Assembly (NCBI GenBank): GCA_023391335.1
Contig: JAEWBG010000019.1
Span: 23,439-87,438 of the forward strand
Length of the DNA: 64,000 nucleotides
Source: Pseudomonadota bacterium
Lineage (GTDB): Bacteria; Pseudomonadota; Gammaproteobacteria; Steroidobacterales; Steroidobacteraceae
Reading direction: 5' to 3'
Positions 7,714 to 16,304 of the stretch are shown piece after piece (position 1 is the first letter of the stretch; each line of letters opens with the position of its first letter). The position numbers and the translations under genes are program-made. Under the pieces are notes generated by a model, which saw nothing but the letters and a program-made list of their open reading frames with translations, did not search any database and had not been told where the DNA came from.

Positions 7714-9888
7714 ATGGCACAACCCGAACCGCTCCGATTTGCCGATCTCGACGCCTGTGTCGACGCAACGATCCAGCGGGTGGGCAGCCATGTCGTTTTG
7801 GGGCTCCCCGTCGCCATTGGCAAACCGAACTTGCTCGTCAACGCGTTCGTGCGCCGCGCGCAACGCGATTCTGCCTTTCGGCTCACCATCGTCACTGCTC
7901 TATCGCTACGCAAACCGTCCGGCCGCACTGACCTCGAGAAGCGCTTCCTCGATCCGCTGGCCAAGCGCATCTTCGACGGCTATCCGCAGCTCGAATATCT
8001 CGAACTCATCCAAGAAGAACGATTACCTCCCAACATAGAGGTCATCGAGTTCTATCTCGAACCCGGAGCGTGGCTCAGCAATGAGCACTTGCAGCAGCAT
8101 TACCTGAGCTCGAATTACACGCACGTGTCGCGGGATGCCCTGCGTCGCGGAATCAACGTCATCGCGCAACTCGTCGCCGCGCCGCCTCCGGGAGAAGCGC
8201 CCGCGGGGCTCTTGAGCTTGAGTTGCAACGCGGATCTGACGGCAGACTTGTTGCCGCAAATCGCCGCGATGCGAGCGAGCGGACGACCTTTCGTGCTGAT
8301 CGGGCAAGTCCATGCCGAATTGCCTTTCATGTATGGAGATGCGCTCGTGGCTGCGGATACGTTCGACTTCTTGATCGAGCGCCCGGGCACTCGGCTGTTT
8401 TCGCCTCCCAAGCTGCCAGTCTCATTGGCACAGCATTGCATCGCCTTACATGTGAGCGCACTGATTCGTGACGGCGGCACGCTGCAGTTCGGAATGAATG
8501 AGCTGGGCGATGCGATCGTGTATGCGCTCACATTGCGTCATCAGCAACCAGCAGCCTATCGCGAACTGCTCGAAGCCAGCGGTGCACTGACGAAATCGCG
8601 GCGTCTCATCGAGAGCGAAGGCGGGACCGCTTCGTTCGAACGTGGCCTATACGGCTGCACGGAAATGTTCGCTGACGGATTTCTGGAGCTGTATCGCGCC
8701 GGGATCATCAAGCGCACCGTGTATCCCAGCGCACGACTGCAGCGCTTGATCGACGCGGGGCACATGGATGACACCGTGGGTATCCATGTACTCGAGGCAC
8801 TCAGCGCATCCGGCATGCAGCGCATGTCATTCGTGGATTTCAACGAGCTGCGCGATGTGGGCTTGTTTCGCGATGAAATCGAATTCGAACGGGGTATGTT
8901 GATCAGTCCGGATGGCACGCAGGTGCGCGCCAGCTTCGCGACTGCCGAACAGCGCGCGGAAATCGCGAAACACTGCCTGGGAACGCGACTGCGCAACGGC
9001 GCCCTAGTGGATGCCGGATTCTTCTTCGGCCCCGCAAAGTTCTACGAACAGTTGCGCACGCTTGCGCCGGAACAACGACGTCTATTCGCCATGCGCGGCG
9101 TCAGCTTCATCAACGAGCTGTACGGCCACGAATGGGATTTGAAGGTCGCGCAACGCTGCCACGCACGTTTCGTGAATTCGACCATGATGATCACAGGTTT
9201 GGGTGCTGCGGTTTCCGAGACGCTCGCCTGCGGTTCTGTCGCCAGCGGCGTCGGTGGCCAGTACAACTTCGTGGCAATGGCCCACGCTCTGCCGCACGCA
9301 CGATCGATCCTGTGTTTGCGAGCGACGCGGCATTCGAACGGCCAGCTCGCATCGAACTTTCCGTGGGTGTACGAGCAATGCACGATTCCGCGGCATCTGC
9401 GGGACATCGTCGTCACTGAGTACGGCATCGCCGACTTGCGCAGCAAGACCGATCAAGAAGTCATCGAAGCGCTGATTGGCGTCATGGACGCGCGATTCCA
9501 ACAGGAGTTTGTGCGGGAGGCAAAGCGCGCGGGCAAATTGCCGCGCTCCTACCGGCTCGCCGAAGAAGCAAGAACTAACACGCCCGAGCATCTTGCTCAG
9601 CGCTACGCAACTTGGACCCAACGCGGGTTCTTCCCACCGCTTCCGTTCGGAAGCGATCTGACGCAGGAGGAAGTGGACCTGTCACATGCGCTGAGGCATC
9701 TGAGAGATGCGTCTTCGACCCCACTGGGGCGTGCTCGTATGTTAGTGCGTGCGTTGCATTCAGGGCGGTCAGACAATCGTTTCGCGGCGCAACTAAAACG
9801 AATGAATTTGGATCGCCCTACGACATTCAACGAAAGAATTCAGCGGCGTTTGCTCACGACCGCACTAGATGCTGTCAAAGGCGTCTAG
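7714..9888 (+). CDS. Acetyl-CoA hydrolase/transferase family protein
   Basis: Cytosolic CoA-transferase-type enzyme that moves CoA between acyl-CoA and a carboxylate or hydrolyses acyl-CoA. The C-terminal domain (about 440-660) has the family pattern GVSFINELYG and ITGLGAAVSETLACGSVAS, then the TEYGIADLRSKT block. At 724 residues it is longer than the classical 430-550 residue enzymes; the extra length is mainly an N-terminal half that resembles a second CoA-transferase domain and a tail after residue 660. ATG 7714 is chosen because the sequence before it is hydrophobic and not family-like. It converges with the next gene, the two stops overlapping by four bases. Confidence 0.85.
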   Translation: MAQPEPLRFADLDACVDATIQRVGSHVVLGLPVAIGKPNLLVNAFVRRAQRDSAFRLTIVTALSLRKPSGRTDLEKRFLDPLAKRIFDGYPQLEYLELIQEERLPPNIEVIEFYLEPGAWLSNEHLQQHYLSSNYTHVSRDALRRGINVIAQLVAAPPPGEAPAGLLSLSCNADLTADLLPQIAAMRASGRPFVLIGQVHAELPFMYGDALVAADTFDFLIERPGTRLFSPPKLPVSLAQHCIALHVSALIRDGGTLQFGMNELGDAIVYALTLRHQQPAAYRELLEASGALTKSRRLIESEGGTASFERGLYGCTEMFADGFLELYRAGIIKRTVYPSARLQRLIDAGHMDDTVGIHVLEALSASGMQRMSFVDFNELRDVGLFRDEIEFERGMLISPDGTQVRASFATAEQRAEIAKHCLGTRLRNGALVDAGFFFGPAKFYEQLRTLAPEQRRLFAMRGVSFINELYGHEWDLKVAQRCHARFVNSTMMITGLGAAVSETLACGSVASGVGGQYNFVAMAHALPHARSILCLRATRHSNGQLASNFPWVYEQCTIPRHLRDIVVTEYGIADLRSKTDQEVIEALIGVMDARFQQEFVREAKRAGKLPRSYRLAEEARTNTPEHLAQRYATWTQRGFFPPLPFGSDLTQEEVDLSHALRHLRDASSTPLGRARMLVRALHSGRSDNRFAAQLKRMNLDRPTTFNERIQRRLLTTALDAVKGV

Positions 9889-10772
9889 CGTCCGAGTTCA
9901 GCCAACAGCCGATTCGTCATGGCGAGTGCCTGCGCCTCGTAGTGACCCCCGAACAAGTTGAAGTGATTGATGACGTGATACAGGTTGTACAACGTCATCC
10001 TAGTACCTGCCGCTTGATCCAACGGCCACGTCGAGTGGTAAGCGGTATAGAACGCGGAACCGAATCCGCCGAATAATTTCGTCATCGCTATATCCGCCTC
10101 GCGATCGCCGAAATAGACCGCCGGATCGAATATAACCGGCATGTCGTCCGCATCCGTGCCCCAGTTCCCGCTCCAAAGATCGCCATGCAAGAGCGAAGGG
10201 ACCGGTCGATAGCTGCTGAAAAAGGCATCCATCAGCTCGCAGAGCAGCGAACCACGATCAATCAGCTCAGCGCCAGCGCGGTTCTCTTTCGACAAATTCA
10301 ACTGCGCTCGCAGCCGGTATTCACGAAAGAAATTAGTCCAGTCGTTGCACAAAGCGTTGCGCTGTGGCGTGGCTCCGATGAAGTTATCGAAGCTTAGCCC
10401 GAAATTCGCGTCGATTTTCCGATGTTGCCAGGCGAGCTGTTCCCCTAGCGTCGCTTCGCTCGAGCGCGTGTTCGTGTCCAACTCGATCCATTCGAGCGCG
10501 AGCAATGCGTATTCATCATTGCTTGAATGACCTAATACCTGCGGCACGCGCACAGCTTGAGCCTGCCCCAGAAGTCTCAAGCCTTGCGCTTCCGCCTCGA
10601 ATCTAGCCGCAACCTGTGGAGGACCCCGCTTGACGAAGATCGGGCCCAACTCAGTTTCCACGCGTAGTGTTTGATCGATGGAGCCGCCGCCGACGGCTCG
10701 TTGCGACCCGCGCGTAATACGGACGTGCAAGGCGTGTTCGAGAAGCACTTCGAACGCATCGATGCTTCTCAT
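9885..10772 (-). CDS. Fructosamine kinase family protein
   Basis: 295-residue cytosolic kinase of the fructosamine-3-kinase/YniA family, which phosphorylates ketosamines on glycated proteins or sugars so that they decompose. The aminoglycoside-phosphotransferase-like fold shows the catalytic loop LLHGDLWSGN and the metal-binding FDPAVYFGDREAD, both intact, plus IFVKRG near the N-terminus for the ATP-binding Lys. Length is normal. It is transcribed in the same direction as pyrF, 43 bases downstream of it. The physiological substrate is not known for bacterial members generally. Confidence 0.92.
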   Translation of the reverse strand: MRSIDAFEVLLEHALHVRITRGSQRAVGGGSIDQTLRVETELGPIFVKRGPPQVAARFEAEAQGLRLLGQAQAVRVPQVLGHSSNDEYALLALEWIELDTNTRSSEATLGEQLAWQHRKIDANFGLSFDNFIGATPQRNALCNDWTNFFREYRLRAQLNLSKENRAGAELIDRGSLLCELMDAFFSSYRPVPSLLHGDLWSGNWGTDADDMPVIFDPAVYFGDREADIAMTKLFGGFGSAFYTAYHSTWPLDQAAGTRMTLYNLYHVINHFNLFGGHYEAQALAMTNRLLAELGR

Positions 10773-10815
10773 GGCGCAAGTCTCAGCTCGGCGTCACCGG
10801 CGAATGTGCATGGGA

Positions 10816-11652
10816 TCAGAGCAATTGCCGAGCGTCATCCTGCAAGGCGCGGATGGTCGAGCGAATTTCGTGTGGCGCACTTCCATTCGCCAAGATTGCG
10901 CGAGACACATTCGCCAGGACGCGACCTTTCGCGTTCGGCATTCGCACTGCGATGTCCCGCATGGTGGCACCCTGCGCGCCGACACCCGGTGCCAAAATGA
11001 AAGACTGCGGCAGGTCGGCCACAATCTCTGCGGCGTCATCGCAAGTTGCACCCACGACGGCACCGAACGGCCCAACGCCTTCGCCCAACGCACGATTGCG
11101 TTGTGTGAGTTCGTGTGCGAGATGTTGAGCAACGGTTTGCCCGTTCGCGAGCCGAGCAAGTTGCAGCGCGCGCCCCTCGGGGTTGGACGATCTGACGACG
11201 ATGAACACACCAGCCCCCGCTCGCAACGCGATATCGAAGAACGGCTGCAATGCTGCGATTCCAAGGTATGCGTGTGTCGTAACGGCATCGACCTGCAGCG
11301 GTGTAGCCGACCCGAAATAGCTCTCCGCGTAAGCGGCGCCTGTCGTATCGATGTCTCCGCGCTTTCCGTCCAACAACACCATCACTCCCTTCGCTCTCGC
11401 GAGTCGTGAGAGTTCCTCCATCGCCTTGAACCCCGAACTGCCAAACCGCTCGAAGAAGGCCGACTGCGGCTTCACGATCGATATGCGAAATTCCGCAGCT
11501 TCCAAGACTCGCTTACCAAACTCAAATGCCCCTTCCGCCGAATCGGGCAATCCGCAAGACTTCAATAGGGAAGCGGATGGATCGATGCCCACGCACAGCG
11601 GGCTGTGATCTTGAATGGACGTTTGCAATCGTGCGGCAAAGCTTCGGTTCAT
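10816..11652 (-). CDS. pyrF: Orotidine-5'-phosphate decarboxylase, type 2
   Basis: Last step of UMP synthesis. The 278-residue length and the LLDGKRGDIDTT motif (Asp95, Lys97, Asp100) mark the type 2 subfamily, which differs from the shorter E. coli-type PyrF. The substrate-binding loop CVGIDPS is at 20-26 and the phosphate-binding region ILAPGVGAQG is near residue 218. The fructosamine kinase gene follows on the same strand. The start lies 127 bases from the divergent M14 peptidase start. Confidence 0.93.
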   Translation of the reverse strand: MNRSFAARLQTSIQDHSPLCVGIDPSASLLKSCGLPDSAEGAFEFGKRVLEAAEFRISIVKPQSAFFERFGSSGFKAMEELSRLARAKGVMVLLDGKRGDIDTTGAAYAESYFGSATPLQVDAVTTHAYLGIAALQPFFDIALRAGAGVFIVVRSSNPEGRALQLARLANGQTVAQHLAHELTQRNRALGEGVGPFGAVVGATCDDAAEIVADLPQSFILAPGVGAQGATMRDIAVRMPNAKGRVLANVSRAILANGSAPHEIRSTIRALQDDARQLL

Positions 11653-11779
11653 GGAATGGGAGGCTTAAATGAGGAGCCGTGATTTTGAACTCTCGTCCGA
11701 AGTTCGTACAGTCGCAGGGCAGCTCGTGACCGCGACCTGGCAAGCCCTACAATGCAGCCTCGACCACGGAGCTACGTTC

Positions 11780-13537
11780 ATGTTGAATCGGTTCGCGATC
11801 TTCGGTGCGCTCGCCCTCGCCTTTACGTGCACAGCGACGTCAAGTGCGACACTGCTCACGACCGCAGAGCAGTCCGGCTTCAAACAAACCGGTCGCTACG
11901 AGGAAGTGCAGCGACTCTGTGCCGCGTATCAGCAGACGTGGCCTGACAAGGTTCGATGCATCGAGTTCGGCCGTACTCCCGAGCAACGGCCAATGTTGGC
12001 GCTCGTCGTGTCCGTGGGTGCGCTCGATGCGGCCACGACTCGCTCACTGCACCGGCCCGTCTTCTTGATGCAAGGCGGCATTCATGCGGGAGAAATCGAC
12101 GGCAAAGACGCCGGTTTCATTGCCATTCGCGAAATTCTTTCCGGCAAATCAGCTCGTGGCGCGCTCGACAAAGTTACGTTGGTGTTCGTACCGGTACTCA
12201 ACGTCGACGGGCATGAGCGCTTCGGTGCATGGAATCGACCGAATCAAGTGGGCCCTGAGGAAATGGGCTGGCGCACGACGGCGCAGAATCTCAATCTCAA
12301 CCGCGACTACACCAAGGCCGACGCGCCTGAGACGCAGGCGATGCTGCGCCTGTTGAATGAGTGGGATCCGATCGTCTACGCGGACCTGCACGTCACCGAC
12401 GGCGCCAAATTCCAGCATGGCGTGTCCTTCAATGTCGCACCGACATTGGTCGGCGACGAAGCCATTCGCACGGCGGCCATCTCACTCCGCGACGAGTTGA
12501 TGCGCTCAGCGATGCAAGAAGGCTTCTTGCCGTTGGATTTCTATCCGGCCTTCATTCGCGATGACGACCCAGCATCGGGCTTCGCGGTGAACGTCGGTCC
12601 CCCGCGGTTCTCTCAGGAGTACTGGGGCATGCGCAATCGTATCGGTGTACTGGTTGAAACGCATTCGTGGAAGGACTATGCGACGCGTGTTCGCATGACG
12701 CGCAACGCGATCCTCACGATGGTGGATGCGACCGCGGAGCACGGGCCGCAATGGCTGCAGGCTGCGCAGCTCGCTGACGAGCACGCCAAACAGCAGGCGG
12801 GCAAAGATGTTGCTTTGACGTACGAGAATACACAGCACACGCGAACGCTGGATTTCCAAGGGTATCGATATACGCGCGAGCCTTCGGCTATCTCAGGTGC
12901 ACTCGTGACTCATTACGACGAGCGACGTCCGGAAGTCTGGCACATCCCTCTTTATGACGAGTTGCGCCCGAAGGTGACTGTGGCCGCACCCAAAGCGGGG
13001 TACATCATTCCCACCGCATATGCGTGGCTGCAGGAGAAGCTGGATCTTCACGGGATCGAATATCGAATGCTGCCTGGCAAACAAGACGTGCCGGTACAAA
13101 CCTTCAGGGCTCGCACTTTCTCGGCGGTTACACCTACATTCGAAGGTCACACTCAGTTGACTGTTGAAGGCGAGTGGAAGAATGAGGTTCGCGATGTGAC
13201 TGCAGGATCGATCTTCGTACCGATCGCCCAAGCACGGTCGCGCCTGGCAATGACATTGCTGGAGCCGCTCGACCCCGATTCTTTTTTGAGCTGGGGATTC
13301 TTCAACGGTTCTTTCGAGCACAAGGAATACATGGAAGCGTACGTCGCCGAAGACGTCGCCAAAGCCATGCTCGCAAGCGACGCGAAACTCAGAGCGGAGT
13401 TCACGAATAAGCTTGCTACAGACCCCGAGTTCGCTCGCAGTCCGGAAGCGCGGTTGGAGTTCTTCTATCGTCGTCACCCGTCCTGGGACGAGCGCTTTGC
13501 GTTATATCCGGTGTATCGCGTTGATCAGGAGCCTTGA
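11780..13537 (+). CDS. Secreted M14 family zinc carboxypeptidase
   Basis: 585-residue exported metallopeptidase. A signal peptide covers about 1-23 (ending ATSSA). Zinc ligands are His102 and Glu105 in GGIHAGEIDGKD, with the third ligand His204 in YADLHVTDG; Arg175 in LNLNRDY is the carboxylate-binding Arg region. The catalytic domain spans about 35-330 and the remaining 250 residues are a less conserved C-terminal part. ATG 11780 is preferred over an earlier in-frame ATG at 11669 because it begins the signal peptide. Likely degrades peptides in the periplasm or outside the cell. Confidence 0.9.
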   Translation: MLNRFAIFGALALAFTCTATSSATLLTTAEQSGFKQTGRYEEVQRLCAAYQQTWPDKVRCIEFGRTPEQRPMLALVVSVGALDAATTRSLHRPVFLMQGGIHAGEIDGKDAGFIAIREILSGKSARGALDKVTLVFVPVLNVDGHERFGAWNRPNQVGPEEMGWRTTAQNLNLNRDYTKADAPETQAMLRLLNEWDPIVYADLHVTDGAKFQHGVSFNVAPTLVGDEAIRTAAISLRDELMRSAMQEGFLPLDFYPAFIRDDDPASGFAVNVGPPRFSQEYWGMRNRIGVLVETHSWKDYATRVRMTRNAILTMVDATAEHGPQWLQAAQLADEHAKQQAGKDVALTYENTQHTRTLDFQGYRYTREPSAISGALVTHYDERRPEVWHIPLYDELRPKVTVAAPKAGYIIPTAYAWLQEKLDLHGIEYRMLPGKQDVPVQTFRARTFSAVTPTFEGHTQLTVEGEWKNEVRDVTAGSIFVPIAQARSRLAMTLLEPLDPDSFLSWGFFNGSFEHKEYMEAYVAEDVAKAMLASDAKLRAEFTNKLATDPEFARSPEARLEFFYRRHPSWDERFALYPVYRVDQEP

Positions 13538-13618
13538 AGAGTCGCATGCGCCGCGAACCGCGCCAGGCGAGTATCGGATTGCACCTTGCCTTTGCGGCCT
13601 TCGCGTCTCGTCCGCTTC

Positions 13619-14029
13619 TTAACAGCGTTTCGCGCGACGCGATTCGTTGAGCTTGCGTTCGCGCTCTTTCATGCGCTCGCCTTGTTTGGCGTTATAGCCC
13701 GCACGCATCTTGGACCGAATGGTGCCGAGCGACTCGCGAATGCGGCGGCACTCCTCGGCATGCTTCGCCTGTAGTTGCGCAATGCTCGCATCAGGTGGCG
13801 CTTCCTTCACGGACCGGCTTTGCACTTCGGTTACGACGTGCGTTGCGACCGGCTCGTAGTGGCTCACGAGGTTCAAATTCGGCTCGAACTTCTGCGCATC
13901 TGCGCCACAAGGCTGATCAGAGAAGGTGATCGTCCCGCCGCTATCACATCGATAGATCGTATCGGCCCGTGCGTACGCGAAGAAGAACAAGATCGCGAGA
14001 CCAACAACAATGCGAACCGCAACGCGCAT
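13619..14029 (-). CDS. DUF4124 domain-containing exported protein
   Basis: 136 residues with a signal peptide (about 1-22, ending AYARA before DT) followed by the DUF4124 pattern IYRCDSGGTITFSDQPCG, whose two Cys likely form a disulfide. The C-terminal half (about 85-135) is charged, KE/R-rich and probably helical. DUF4124 proteins are common small periplasmic proteins in gammaproteobacteria with no assigned function. GGAGG at 14036-14040 on the reverse strand supports the start. Convergent with the M14 gene. Confidence 0.88.
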   Translation of the reverse strand: MRVAVRIVVGLAILFFFAYARADTIYRCDSGGTITFSDQPCGADAQKFEPNLNLVSHYEPVATHVVTEVQSRSVKEAPPDASIAQLQAKHAEECRRIRESLGTIRSKMRAGYNAKQGERMKERERKLNESRRAKRC

Positions 14030-14382
14030 ATGACCTCCTTGTGGGAGGCTGACTGTGCATTACGGTGCCAGGAGCCGGATTCTTAATTTCTCAGCGTTGG
14101 GCGAGAAATGCGATGACGGTTGAGGGTTGAGGGTTTACGGTTGACGGGCAGGAGGTTCGGATGCGGCACAAACAGCACTTGGCGGTGATGGCGTGATGGG
14201 GTGAAGGCGCCTGGCGCGTGAACGGCGTACGTCATCGAATGCCGAAGTGCGGGAGCCTCGCCGAGGATTTGCGCACACTCGATGCACGGGTCAGCTGGGG
14301 CCCACTCCCATTGCATTCTTCTTTTTTGCGTTCTTTGTGTTGCGTCTTTTCTTCCCTCCGTGTTCCCGGTGAAGTTCTTTCT
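14030..14382. other. Intergenic region with heptamer tandem repeat and dispersed-repeat remnants
   Basis: No gene is seen. It contains four near-identical heptamers GGTTGAG, GGTTGAG, GGTTTAC, GGTTGAC at 14118-14145, a GTGATGGCGTGATGGGG stretch at about 14166-14182, and a T/GCG-rich stretch (about 14319-14365, including TTGCGTTCTTTGTGTTGCG) that resembles intergenic sequences elsewhere in the window. Confidence 0.5.
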
Positions 14383-15324
14383 TCAGCCGCGAAGCGCCGC
14401 AATTCGTTCCGCTTGATTTCGCAGCAGGCGTCCAAACCCAACCGAATCGTAGAAAACGTTTAACCCGACTAGATCCGGCGGGCGACGACGAAGGTCATTG
14501 AGTTCGATCGCGAGCGGCATGTCGCAAGCAATCTCAGTGAGCTTGCGAGCCAGAAACGCGGCTTCGCGATGCTCGCGCAATTGCTGCGCAACGAACCCTG
14601 CATTGCGGATCTTCAACTGCGCGATGCGATTCAGATCGTCGTACAGATGAACCAGCGACTCGAAGTGCTGAAACAACGTCGCTGCGGTCTTGCGCCCAAT
14701 ACCAGGCACGCCGGGAATATTGTCGACAGCATCTCCCATGAGCGCTAGAAAACAGGCCATGCGCTCAGGTAGCACGCCAAAGCGATCGGCGATGCGGTCG
14801 TATTCGTAAAGTTCGTCGGAGATGTAGTCCCAATATTGATCGCCGCGCCTGACGAGCTGCGACAAGTCCTTGTCTCGCGTAACGATCACGACCGATCTGC
14901 CGGCCGCGCGCGCTTTTTCGACGAGCGTACCGACGATGTCGTCGGCTTCGTATTCATTACTTTCGAAATGGGCGATCCCTAAGCATTCGCAGAGCTTTCT
15001 GCACAGCGCGAATTGCCGCTTCAAGTCTTCCGGCGCGGGTTCGCGATTGGCCTTATAGGCAGGGAATAGGCGATTTCGAAATGAGGTGACGAGGCTCGCA
15101 TCGAAGGCGACCCCGATGTGTTCCGGCCGGACTCGCTCGATCAAATCGCCGAGAAAACGTCCGAAGCCGTGAAGTGCATTGACGGGGTTGCCGTCGGGAT
15201 CCGTGACCGCGATAGGTACCGAGTGATACGCCCGGAAGACGAACACCGAAGCATCAATCAGATATACCGGAGCGCTGGGCGCGGCTTCTTGTAGAGCAGC
15301 GAAGGAAGGAGCGATCGAGGCCAT
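14383..15324 (-). CDS. 5'-3' exonuclease / flap endonuclease (ExoIX-like)
   Basis: 313-residue nuclease related to the 5'-nuclease domain of DNA polymerase I and to Xni. The PIN-like domain shows YLIDASVFVFRAYH near the start and the metal-binding acidic clusters NEYEADDIVGTL and VTRDKDLSQLV; the helix-3-turn-helix follows in GDAVDNIPGVPGIGRKTAA. All expected acidic residues are present, so it is probably active on flaps or RNA primers. No polymerase domain is attached. It is transcribed in the same direction as the HNH gene upstream. Confidence 0.9.
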   Translation of the reverse strand: MASIAPSFAALQEAAPSAPVYLIDASVFVFRAYHSVPIAVTDPDGNPVNALHGFGRFLGDLIERVRPEHIGVAFDASLVTSFRNRLFPAYKANREPAPEDLKRQFALCRKLCECLGIAHFESNEYEADDIVGTLVEKARAAGRSVVIVTRDKDLSQLVRRGDQYWDYISDELYEYDRIADRFGVLPERMACFLALMGDAVDNIPGVPGIGRKTAATLFQHFESLVHLYDDLNRIAQLKIRNAGFVAQQLREHREAAFLARKLTEIACDMPLAIELNDLRRRPPDLVGLNVFYDSVGFGRLLRNQAERIAALRG

Positions 15325-15396
15325 GGTGCGCGCACAAGTGAACGAGCGCGCAGCCTACGCCGATCGCGTAGCTCGGCCAAGCGAATTGAGCTGACG

Positions 15397-16071
15397 CTAT
15401 TGCAGCGAGTGCGCCTTGATGCGGGCGTGCAGCGGACTGGTTCTGGGGAAATGCGCGATCAGATATTCCATTTGATCCGCTAGTACGCGACGGCCCTTTA
15501 GGTAGATGTACTCGGCATACGTCGGCGTAAACGGCACCGCAATCAACTGCAATCCAGCCTGCTCGGGCGTGCGCCACGCTTTCAGGTTGTTGCAGCGACG
15601 GCAGGCTGTGACGACGTTCGTCCACGTATCGCGACCGCCCTGGCTCAGCGGCCGGATGTGATCGCGCGAAAGCAGATTCGAGGGAAAGCGTTGCCCGCAA
15701 TACATGCAGAGGTGCGCATCGCGCTTGAACAACGTTTGGTTGTTCAGCGGCGGGGTGTAGTCCTGGCGCAAATTCCCGGGATTGTGCGTATGCCCAATGG
15801 TCGCGATGATCGAGTTGACCTCGACCGTCGTCTGCAGACCCGACTTCGCGTTGGTGCCGCCGTACAGGCAATAGAGCTTCGTACCGCAGGTATAGGCGAC
15901 CTGCTCGGTGTGGTAAAGCCGTACCGCGTCTCGGTAATCGATCCACTCCAGTGGCATTCCCGAAACATCGGTGCGCAGGATCTCTTGGCTCAAGCTGTAC
16001 AGGTGTTGCACGACTCGATCACGCCTGGCCGGCCGCACGTTGGCTGGCCTTCTTAGAAACGCCCTAAGCAT
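15397..16071 (-). CDS. HNH endonuclease family protein
   Basis: 224 residues with a zinc-ribbon HNH domain: Cys122 and Cys125 (CMYC), the catalytic SRDHIRPLSQGG (Asp137, His138), Asn152 and Cys157/Cys160 (CRRC) with Asn161. Stand-alone HNH proteins of this type are common in gammaproteobacteria and have no proven role; no methylase, phage or CRISPR gene is beside it. The start is uncertain: ATG 16071 lacks a clear ribosome site and an internal ATG at residue 39 is an alternative, though the conserved-looking region begins about residue 30. A repeat element lies 40 bases upstream. Confidence 0.82.
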   Translation of the reverse strand: MLRAFLRRPANVRPARRDRVVQHLYSLSQEILRTDVSGMPLEWIDYRDAVRLYHTEQVAYTCGTKLYCLYGGTNAKSGLQTTVEVNSIIATIGHTHNPGNLRQDYTPPLNNQTLFKRDAHLCMYCGQRFPSNLLSRDHIRPLSQGGRDTWTNVVTACRRCNNLKAWRTPEQAGLQLIAVPFTPTYAEYIYLKGRRVLADQMEYLIAHFPRTSPLHARIKAHSLQ

Positions 16072-16110
16072 AACTTAGGAACGACCTAAAGATACTGTAG
16101 TGGCGAAATG

Positions 16111-16304
16111 GAGACTAGTGACTCCTCACGAGTGACTCGTGACTAGTGACTAGCGGATAGGCAGAGATGCGACATTCCCTGAAAGCGAAGCCAGCCCACT
16201 CTTGGAGGATGACTGCCGATACAAGCCAACCATCGCCCGAGCCCGACCAATCTGCGTGTGCTCTTGTCTGCCTAGTCACGATCCGCTAGTCACGAGTCAC
16301 TATC
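16111..16304. repeat. MITE-like element with inverted CTAGTCAC-type ends
   Basis: Left end (16111-16165) contains GTGACTCGTGACTAGTGAC and TAGCGGATAGGCAGA; the right end (16271-16304) contains TCTGCCTAGTCACGATCC and GCTAGTCACGAGTCAC. The two are inverted copies with small internal rearrangement, enclosing about 105 bases of non-coding sequence. The right end touches the pntB stop codon. The same end sequence recurs singly at 45205, 54702 and 59898, so this belongs to a dispersed family. Mobility is inference. Confidence 0.6.

Noticed and set aside
10678..11409. 243-residue plus-strand frame across the fructosamine kinase and pyrF genes
   Set aside because: It spans two well-supported minus-strand genes and reads as Arg/Cys/His-rich nonsense.
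15397..16071. HNH protein as part of a restriction or defence system
   Set aside because: No methylase, helicase, phage or toxin gene is next to it; neighbours are an exonuclease and transhydrogenase genes.
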